Below, piece after piece: positions 14,800-19,863 of a DNA stretch of 19,863 nt. The notes under the pieces are model-generated. The model searched no databases and had not been told where the DNA came from. It saw only the letters and a program-made list of their open reading frames with translations. Source of the stretch: Deltaproteobacteria bacterium RIFCSPHIGHO2_12_FULL_43_9 (GTDB lineage Bacteria > Bdellovibrionota > O2-12-FULL-43-9). Where the stretch lies: assembly GCA_001798265.1 (NCBI GenBank), contig MGRR01000056.1, positions 34,968 through 54,830 on the forward strand. The letters run 5' to 3'. Positions within the stretch are counted from its first letter, which is position 1; the number at the start of each line of letters is the position of its first letter. The position numbers were made by a program, and so were the translations under genes.

Positions 14800-17601
14800 T
14801 TATCCGGTATTTTTCATGCCTGCGGAAATACCCTTAATCGTTAAAAGCATCAATTCTTTAAGGTTTTCATTTACTTTTTTCTCTTTTCTAATGCGTTTTA
14901 ATGAGTTTATTTGAAAGTAATTAAGGGGATCGACAAAGGGGTTTCTTCTTTCAATGGATTCTTTTAATGTTGGATTGGTTTCCAATAGCCTTTTTTGTCC
15001 CATGACTAGAAGCAGCCACTTCTTAGTTAGTTCCAGTTCCTCCTCAATCATCGTCCAGATTTTTTGTGCTATTTTTGAGGATTGAACCAACTTGCTGTAA
15101 TTATGTGCAATGTGAAGATCGGTCTTCGCAATAGCCATCTCAACGTTCAGTAAAAATGACCTAAAAAACGGCCATTTTTTATACATCTCCTGGAGAATTT
15201 TCTTATTATTATTATAATTCTGCTCTACAAATCTTTGCAAAGCACTTCCAAGGCCATACCAGCTCGACAATAGATGTCTTGATTGTGTCCACGCAAAAAC
15301 CCAGGGTATCGCCCTAAGCTCTTCTATTTGAAGCCCGTCATTACGACTCGATGGTCTGGAGCCAATATTTAGGGATCCAAATTGGTCTATAGGGGTAGCC
15401 TCCTTAAAATATGTTCTAAATTCCGGGGTTTCATAAACAAGCGCGCGATAGCTTCTTTGGGCGTAATCTGAGATTGTATTTATTGTTTTTTCCCACGAGG
15501 GTGAAATAACATCTGCGGTGTCCCGATATTGAAAATGTTGTTGCATTAATGCAGATGTAAATAATTCCAGATTTCTTAAAGCCAACTCTTTATGACAATA
15601 TTTTGATGATACAACCTCCCCCTGTTCGGTTACCTTTAATTTTCCGTTTAATGTTCCGGGAGGTTGCCCTATAATTGCCTGATTCATTGGCCCTCCACCC
15701 CGGCTTATACTGCCACCCCTACCTTGGAAGATCAGGAAATCGAGGCCATGATGTTTTGTTGTTTCAGCAAGCCTTTTTTGTGCCTGATATATCTCCCAGG
15801 CGGCGGTTACAATACCGCCATCTTTATTACTATCAGAAAATCCAATCATGATTTGCTGTGATTTATTTCTTGCCTCCAGGTGTGCTTTGTAAACCTCATG
15901 CGTGTAAAGTCTATCCATAAGATTTGGTGCTAAACCTAGATCCCTGATGGATTCGAATAGAGGAACAATATCCAGTTTACTCATCGTCTGTCCCGGAAAA
16001 CTGGAGTATAAAAAGAGTCCAGAGACTTGAGCGAGAAACAGAACCTCCAGAATATCGCTCATTTCCCGGCAGTTTGAAACAATATAGGTTTCGATGGCCT
16101 CTTTACCAAATTCATCCTGTGCCCTTTGGATCATATTAAATGTTTCAACAAGATTAGGTCCCTCTCCCTGCAATGCTTTATGCACCTTTTCTATAATCTG
16201 TTTTGGTTTCTCTTTTAAAAGGCCGGTCAACAATACAATTCTTTGCTCTTCGTCCAGTGAAGAGTATTTACCTTCGATTTCACTTCTTTTAAGAATCTCG
16301 CTTACGCACGTTTCATGAACCAGGCTATGTTCTCTGATATCCATTTTTAGCAGATGAAAGCCAAATATCTTTACCTGTGTTCTTAATGTCCAAAGATCCG
16401 TATCAGCGATTAAGCCATCCCCCCACTCCCTTAGACTATTGTTTATTAAGTCCAGATCGTTAAGGAGTTCTTCCGCGTTTAAATAAATATCCTGGCTATT
16501 TTTTACCGTTTCCCCCTCCACGTCCTTTAGTGTCTGGTTTAGTTTAATGGATACCAATCCCAATTTTTGACGATAGATTTCGTGGGGACTCACTTTTAAA
16601 AATAGATCCTGGAAGGCCGGATGAGAGACGTAATCCCGCTTAACCGATCTCTTCAGGGTCTGGGATATTTTCGCGTATTTATCGGATTGGCTGAATTGCC
16701 GGATTAGGTACTTTACTGCGGAGAGATATTTTTTTAAGGCCAGAATCTTCTGCCTTTTCAGTGTATCCAATGTAACAGCCGGGGTAACAAAGGGATTTCC
16801 ATCCCTGTCCCCACCGATCCAGCTCCCCATATGAAAAATTGGTGGTATATGGGTACTAATGTCTGGATAGGCTATTTTCAGGGCACTTTGAAATTCCCTG
16901 ATGAATTCAGGCAGGGCATCGAATATGATCTCATCAATAAAATATAACCCTTGCTCTACCTCCATCTCCAGTGTCGTCTTTTGTTGCCTGATTAAATCTG
17001 TTTGCCAAAGTAATAGAATCTCCTTTGCCAGCATTTGTGTCAGATATTTTTTTTCATATTCTGAAATCCGTGCCTCTTCCATCCTATTTAAAATCTCACG
17101 GATGTTTTGATGCTTCTGCAGGACCGTGCGTCTGTTGATTTCCGTTGGATGCGCGGTGAAAACAATTCCTATCATCATCTGTTTGATCAGTGATTCTATC
17201 TCGGCACAGGAAATCCCGTGGGTTTTCAGGTTTCTTAAGGTATCCAGGATGGATCCCTCCTGTGCGATATTGGTTTTTGATTCAACTCTTTTGAACGCCC
17301 TTCTTTTCCTGATTCTTTCCCTGTCCTCCGCAATATTGATTAATTGGAAAAAAAGCGTCAGTGCCCGGACAATATCCGTCGAAGCTTTCACATTGAGAAC
17401 CTTGATTAGTTTCAGTAAGGCGGAAGATCTTTTCTGTGAGTATCTGATTCGCATTCTTTTAGAAAGCCGAACCACCTTTTCCAGTGCTCCGGTGATTTTG
17501 GGTGGTGCTTGTTGTCCTATTATATAGGTAAGGATTGAAGAGAGTTGTTTTATCTCTTTGTTAAAGTTTGGGTCTTTTTTGCCCCTTTTCTTCTTTGACA
17601 T
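14800..17601 (-). CDS. ppc: Phosphoenolpyruvate carboxylase
   Basis: Carboxylates phosphoenolpyruvate with bicarbonate to oxaloacetate, replenishing the TCA cycle and amino-acid precursors. The 933-residue length is normal for the bacterial-type enzyme. Catalytic segments seen: VFTAHPTEINRR (catalytic His151), GGDRDGNPFVT (263-273), DIREHS (421-426), GFSDSNKDGG (587-596, Lys593), FQGRGGSISRGGGP (625-638), GSRPSSR, and the C-terminal GMKNTG that closes over the active site. The ATG at 17601 has no clear Shine-Dalgarno; the upstream minus-strand sequence is AC/AA-rich (ACAACAACAAT), so initiation may be coupled to the unknown gene 21 nt upstream. It is followed by the outer-membrane protein gene. 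Confidence 0.98.
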   Translation of the reverse strand: MSKKKRGKKDPNFNKEIKQLSSILTYIIGQQAPPKITGALEKVVRLSKRMRIRYSQKRSSALLKLIKVLNVKASTDIVRALTLFFQLINIAEDRERIRKRRAFKRVESKTNIAQEGSILDTLRNLKTHGISCAEIESLIKQMMIGIVFTAHPTEINRRTVLQKHQNIREILNRMEEARISEYEKKYLTQMLAKEILLLWQTDLIRQQKTTLEMEVEQGLYFIDEIIFDALPEFIREFQSALKIAYPDISTHIPPIFHMGSWIGGDRDGNPFVTPAVTLDTLKRQKILALKKYLSAVKYLIRQFSQSDKYAKISQTLKRSVKRDYVSHPAFQDLFLKVSPHEIYRQKLGLVSIKLNQTLKDVEGETVKNSQDIYLNAEELLNDLDLINNSLREWGDGLIADTDLWTLRTQVKIFGFHLLKMDIREHSLVHETCVSEILKRSEIEGKYSSLDEEQRIVLLTGLLKEKPKQIIEKVHKALQGEGPNLVETFNMIQRAQDEFGKEAIETYIVSNCREMSDILEVLFLAQVSGLFLYSSFPGQTMSKLDIVPLFESIRDLGLAPNLMDRLYTHEVYKAHLEARNKSQQIMIGFSDSNKDGGIVTAAWEIYQAQKRLAETTKHHGLDFLIFQGRGGSISRGGGPMNQAIIGQPPGTLNGKLKVTEQGEVVSSKYCHKELALRNLELFTSALMQQHFQYRDTADVISPSWEKTINTISDYAQRSYRALVYETPEFRTYFKEATPIDQFGSLNIGSRPSSRNDGLQIEELRAIPWVFAWTQSRHLLSSWYGLGSALQRFVEQNYNNNKKILQEMYKKWPFFRSFLLNVEMAIAKTDLHIAHNYSKLVQSSKIAQKIWTMIEEELELTKKWLLLVMGQKRLLETNPTLKESIERRNPFVDPLNYFQINSLKRIRKEKKVNENLKELMLLTIKGISAGMKNTG

Positions 17602-17622
17602 ATTGTTGTTGTCATGTCTGTT

Positions 17623-18060
17623 TTACAATTTTCTGCCAGAGACCCGTTTTTGCGGATGCGCTTCAGTCGATTCCTTCTGATGAAACTCATGAATCTTTTT
17701 AACCTCAACATCCGTAGTTTTTCTTAAGGTGCCGATTTGTCTGTCAATTTCAGCAAGTTGAGTTTCACAATTCTTAAGATTACTGACCTCCTCGCTGATG
17801 GTCGGATCTTGAGGAAAATCGCCTTTGCCCCCCTTTATAAGGGTATAAACGCGGGCTCCTAATTCGTGAAAATGGTCATTTACCTCTCTCTGCACGCGAT
17901 ATCTCTGGGTATTTAACGCCGTGAGCCTACCCGCCTCTGAGGCGCGGGCGGAGACGATCTTTGATTCCTCAACGGTTTTGTTAAACAGCAATGTAAAGAA
18001 TTGTTTGGTTTTATCCCAACCTTTTTGGCTCTGTTTTTGAAACTTTTTCCAGTTGTTCAT
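17623..18060 (-). CDS. Small helical protein of unknown function
   Basis: A 145-residue, charged, probably all-helical protein with no signal peptide and no membrane segment. Residues 1-60 form an amphipathic basic helix rich in K and Q (WKKFQKQSQKGWDKTKQFF). Residues 60-130 look like coiled coil (REVNDHFHELGARVYTLIKGG, then an acidic/polar helix). The C-terminus is basic (QKRVSGRKL). I recognise no family; the first half faintly recalls small stress- or membrane-associated YtxH-like helical proteins. It precedes ppc by 21 nt on the same strand, so it is probably cotranscribed with it. The palindromic element at 18142 lies 81 nt upstream, between it and the J-domain gene. Confidence 0.72.
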   Translation of the reverse strand: MNNWKKFQKQSQKGWDKTKQFFTLLFNKTVEESKIVSARASEAGRLTALNTQRYRVQREVNDHFHELGARVYTLIKGGKGDFPQDPTISEEVSNLKNCETQLAEIDRQIGTLRKTTDVEVKKIHEFHQKESTEAHPQKRVSGRKL

Positions 18061-18141
18061 AGGCTTTTACCCCATAACAATATTTAGTCCATTACCAGTA
18101 ACATATCGGAAAATATAGGAATGAGCTTAAAAACCGGGGAG

Positions 18142-18297
18142 CCTAGTACACCATAAAGTTAGTTTTGCTCACGTCATCCCCAGGCCGAAGGCCGTGGGGA
18201 TCTCCCTGTATTACAGCAATGGGTACGCCGGAGACCCCCACGCCGCTCCGCGGCTGGGGGTGACGTATGTGCGTAACTAACTTTATGGTCTACTAGG
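18142..18297. mobile_element. MITE-like palindromic element, 156 bp, with CTAG termini
   Basis: Two 23-nt terminal inverted repeats (18142-18164 and 18275-18297) are identical in 22 of 23 positions, beginning CCTAGTA and ending ...AAAGTTAGTT. Both ends contain CTAG (18143-18146, 18293-18296), compatible with a 4-bp CTAG target duplication as used by IS5-type transposases. Inside lie two diverged, oppositely oriented copies of a CGTCA-CCCC...GGGG-TCTCC hairpin module around a 24-nt centre. There is no open frame, so mobility would need a transposase in trans. The right end supplies or preserves the TAG stop of the J-domain gene on the minus strand. The strong hairpins could terminate transcription in either direction. 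Confidence 0.8.
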
Positions 18298-18691
18298 ATC
18301 TGTCTAATTTTTTCAACAGCTCGGCTCTGGCATTGGTAATCAGAATGGTCCTCTCTTTAGCTATGTTTACGTAATCAACGCCAAGATGAAGAACCTTATC
18401 GGGGTGGTACTGTTTAATTCTGCGTTTAAATGCCTTTTCAATCTCGGCACGGCCTGCCCCACGGCCGACCCCTAAAATTTCAAAAGGGGTCAGACCCCTT
18501 TTGTTCCAAATATCTACCTTCTCTTGCGCGTAGAAGGCCCTGATTCTTCTGTCATCCGCTTCCTGATCTTTTTTGCTTCTTCGCCTGCCGGGGATAAACT
18601 GACTGATCCTTTTTGGCATTAAAAGTATAAAGAGAAAAAAAACTACCGCGATAACTGTCCATAAAAGAAAAAAGGTATCGGGCTTAGGCAT
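18293..18691 (-). CDS. Membrane-anchored J-domain protein
   Basis: A 132-residue protein with one N-terminal membrane helix (about residues 6-25, FFLLWTVIAVVFFLFILLM), a basic linker (RRRSKKDQEADDRR) and a C-terminal J-domain (about 69-130). The HPD tripeptide that stimulates DnaK ATPase is intact at residues 96-98 (YHPDKV), within FEILGVGRGAGRAEIEKAFKRRI, which is the usual J-domain helix II. It would recruit DnaK to the inner membrane. Its start lies 3 nt after the HAMP gene's stop on the same strand, so the pair is translationally coupled. The TAG stop and last serine codon lie within the end of the MITE-like element. Confidence 0.88.
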   Translation of the reverse strand: MPKPDTFFLLWTVIAVVFFLFILLMPKRISQFIPGRRRSKKDQEADDRRIRAFYAQEKVDIWNKRGLTPFEILGVGRGAGRAEIEKAFKRRIKQYHPDKVLHLGVDYVNIAKERTILITNARAELLKKLDRS

Positions 18692-18694
18692 AGA

Positions 18695-19318
18695 TTAGGC
18701 AGCCTTTTTGAATGGTGCCTCTTCGGCAGGAAGATAATCCTGATAATCGTTGAGGGTGATCTTTAAATTTTTCACCACATCCTCTCTATTGGCGTGTCTT
18801 TCCAGCTTTTCTATAGTGTTTGCCAGAAGAATCACAAATTTTTTCACTTCCTTATCATATGTTTTGAATTTATTATCAAAAGCAAAAATCATATCATTAT
18901 ATGCTTCGACCAGCTCCTGGAATTCATCTCCATGGCGCACCTTGAAGAGCGTTGCCTTAAAATCGCCGTGAACAACCTCCTTCATTCTTCTTTGGAGCGC
19001 GAAAATAGGACCAGCCATTTTATGGGTAATATACACCCCTAAGACAACCATGATTAAGGCTATTGCGAAAAATACCTTCAATAGGCTCCCGACAACAGCC
19101 CGCTTTTCTTCCTTAATAATCGACTCTACAGCACTTCCTGCAAGCTTTTCCTCCGTAGCAATTTTTCTTACATTAACGTCGACTAGATACTGGCTTGCGA
19201 AGGCAAATCCAAGACAAAGGACTGCCATTAAGGTCAGAAGCAGTGTCACATACTTTAACTGGAACCTTCTATTAACAACGAAATGGGTCCTTCTATGCTT
19301 TTTGGATACTTCAAACAT
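18695..19318 (-). CDS. HAMP-domain membrane protein without output domain
   Basis: A 207-residue inner-membrane protein: a basic cytoplasmic N-tail, membrane helix 1 (about 22-45), a short helical periplasmic loop (46-75), membrane helix 2 (76-98), a HAMP domain (about 97-150, with KMAGPIFALQRRM and GDEFQELVEAYNDMI, a good match to the AS1/AS2 helices), then a helical tail (150-200) ending in KKAA. There is no kinase, MCP or diguanylate cyclase domain, so it is a stand-alone HAMP transducer or scaffold. Such proteins may pair with other signalling or chaperone components; the partner here is probably the coupled J-domain gene. The ATG at 19318 has only a weak ribosome-binding site. It is transcribed away from the sigma54 sRNA candidate. 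Confidence 0.87.
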   Translation of the reverse strand: MFEVSKKHRRTHFVVNRRFQLKYVTLLLTLMAVLCLGFAFASQYLVDVNVRKIATEEKLAGSAVESIIKEEKRAVVGSLLKVFFAIALIMVVLGVYITHKMAGPIFALQRRMKEVVHGDFKATLFKVRHGDEFQELVEAYNDMIFAFDNKFKTYDKEVKKFVILLANTIEKLERHANREDVVKNLKITLNDYQDYLPAEEAPFKKAA

Positions 19319-19644
19319 AAACGCTCAACCAGTCGTTTAAGATTTTATACAATCTGCAATCCGGGACTACTTACTAAAGGTGGAATGACAAATACTTAAA
19401 TTATTATAATTGTTCGTTCCGTATTGGGCAAATATAAAGGGGTTTAAATATGTGAAGTAATAATAAGTAGTTCTAAATCTGATAATGTCGAATTAATTTT
19501 CGATTCAGCAATTCTTTAGTAATAATAATGGGTTCTACTTAATTTAGAATAATTGTATATTTTTTCGTCCAATAACTGGACAGTTTAGTTTTTATTGTTT
19601 GGTTATAACTCGTTGATATTATAGCCAAAATTATTAAATTATAG
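19319..19644. promoter_or_regulatory. AT-rich intergenic region with inverted repeats upstream of the sigma54 promoter
   Basis: No gene is supported here. Small inverted repeats are present: GTCCA-ATAAC-TGGAC (19567-19581, about 100 bp before the predicted start), TCGAA-TTAATT-TTCGA (19488-19503), and a distant pair TTCTAAAT (19471-19478) / ATTTAGAA (19542-19549). The first two fall where bacterial enhancer-binding proteins usually bind upstream of sigma54 promoters (80-200 bp), so they are candidate enhancer sites. The region also must hold the minus-strand promoter of the HAMP gene, which I could not place with confidence. Confidence 0.4.
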
Positions 19645-19660
19645 TGGCATCCCTGTTGCT
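19645..19660 (+). promoter_or_regulatory. Sigma54 (-24/-12) promoter
   Basis: TGGCATCCCTGTTGCT at 19645-19660 fits the sigma54 consensus TGGCAC-N5-TTGCW. The GG (19646-19647) and GC (19658-19659) are separated by exactly 10 nt, and the downstream TTGCT matches fully. The predicted start is about 12 nt after the GC, near 19671, directly before the hairpin of the sRNA candidate. Transcription would need an ATP-hydrolysing enhancer-binding protein. Confidence 0.72.
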
Positions 19661-19670
19661 TAATAGCCTC

Positions 19671-19765
19671 TGTACAGATAGGCATTCTGCAAAGAATACC
19701 TCCTGTCAAACAACACAACACAACGATACCTGCCGGCTAGGGTCAAACCTAGCCGGTATTTTTTT
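19671..19765 (+). ncRNA. Candidate small regulatory RNA, sigma54-dependent
   Basis: No protein is encoded, but the segment is built like an sRNA of about 95 nt. Its 5' hairpin pairs ACAG (19674-19677) with CTGT (19703-19706), AGG (19680-19682) with CCT (19699-19701), and ATTCT (19684-19688) with AGAAT (19693-19697) around a GCAA (GNRA-type) tetraloop. ACCTCCT (19698-19704), in the 3' side of this stem, equals the anti-Shine-Dalgarno end of 16S rRNA, so it could base-pair with ribosome-binding sites of target mRNAs when opened. An unstructured linker rich in CAACACAA follows, then the terminator. Expression and targets are unknown; the call rests on the ordered promoter-hairpin-linker-terminator arrangement. 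Confidence 0.62.
19733..19765 (+). terminator. Rho-independent terminator of the sRNA candidate
   Basis: A perfect 9-bp stem, CCGGCTAGG (19733-19741) with CCTAGCCGG (19748-19756), loop GTCAAA, followed by TATTTTTTT. The T-tract is on the plus strand only, so it terminates plus-strand transcripts. No plus-strand gene precedes it nearby other than the sRNA candidate. Confidence 0.85.
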
Positions 19766-19768
19766 ACT

Positions 19769-19830
19769 CGTCATCCCGAGCGGAGCGAGGGATCTCAACG
19801 TGAGATTGCTTCGCTGCGCTCGTAATGACG
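19769..19830. repeat. Palindromic CGTCATCCC...ATGACG repeat, copy 1
   Basis: A 62-bp imperfect palindrome: CGTCATCCCGAGCGGAGCGAGGGATCTC, a 4-5 nt centre, and the complementary arm ending CGTAATGACG. The arms match over about 27 nt with mismatches. It begins 3 nt after the terminator's T-tract. The sequence is related to the hairpin modules at 6251-6276 and inside 18142-18297. Confidence 0.8.
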
Positions 19831-19835
19831 ACTCA

Positions 19836-19863
19836 CGTCATCCCGAGCGAAGCGAGGGATCTC
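19836..19863. repeat. Palindromic CGTCATCCC repeat, copy 2 (cut by window end)
   Basis: The 28 nt up to the window end repeat the first arm of copy 1 with one difference (GAGCGAAGCG versus GAGCGGAGCG), in the same orientation and 5 nt after copy 1. The complementary arm presumably lies beyond the window. Confidence 0.75.

Noticed and set aside
19410..19438. Possible sigma70 promoter TTGTTC-17-TATAAA
   Set aside because: Only three of six -35 matches in a very AT-rich stretch; such matches are expected by chance, and the nearby terminator is better served by the sigma54 site.
19539..19721. 60-residue minus-strand open frame in the right intergenic region
   Set aside because: No ribosome-binding site or recognisable domain, AT-driven composition, and it crosses the sRNA candidate.
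19769..19863. CRISPR array from the repeated CGTCATCCC units
   Set aside because: Only two units with a 5-nt gap between palindromes, no spacers of uniform length and no cas genes.

Overview
The window (about 19.9 kb, moderately AT-rich) comes from a Gram-negative bacterium. The best fit is a deltaproteobacterial or related lineage (Desulfobacterota-like). This is inferred from gene order (rpsU-yqeY-dnaG-rpoD, then a CAU tRNA, a C4 zinc-ribbon protein, an RNase HI-like gene and rnpB), a signal-peptide outer-membrane-type protein, frequent GTG/TTG starts, GDP-sugar genes, and small palindromic repeats of the CGTCATCCC...GGGATCTC type. No taxon can be proved from the sequence alone.

Layout. 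(1) 1-5883, plus strand, is the tail of a surface-polysaccharide cluster: a 5'-truncated GDP-fucose-synthase-like epimerase/reductase, a heptose-7-phosphate-type GHMP kinase, a sugar-1-phosphate nucleotidyltransferase, a radical SAM protein with a B12-binding-like N-terminus, and a double-domain glycosyltransferase. The genes overlap or nearly abut, so they are probably one transcript making a GDP-heptose-type or deoxysugar precursor and transferring sugars. (2) 5895-6236 is a HIT protein, followed by a small hairpin repeat flanked by 13-bp direct repeats. (3) 6295-10607 is a macromolecular-synthesis operon, rpsU-yqeY-dnaG-rpoD, with a clear sigma70 promoter. (4) 10608-12482 holds a structured, unexplained element, a CAU tRNA, a zinc-ribbon coiled-coil gene, an RNase HI-like gene, and rnpB with its own promoter. 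(5) 12510-13911 is a cupin phosphomannose-isomerase-like gene overlapping a mannose-1-phosphate guanylyltransferase gene, which supply mannose-1-P/GDP-mannose. (6) On the minus strand, 13908-19318 carries an exported beta-barrel-like protein, phosphoenolpyruvate carboxylase, a small helical protein of unknown function, a membrane-anchored J-domain protein and a HAMP membrane protein. A 156-bp MITE-like palindrome separates the last two genes from the unknown protein and ppc.

(7) 19319-19863 is AT-rich and non-coding. It contains what I consider the most interesting signal: a near-consensus sigma54 (-24/-12) promoter, a predicted start about 12 nt downstream, a GNRA-capped hairpin containing an anti-Shine-Dalgarno-like ACCTCCT, an A/C-rich linker, and a strong intrinsic terminator. 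Together these outline a compact sRNA of about 95 nt under enhancer-dependent control. Tandem palindromic repeats follow it to the window end.
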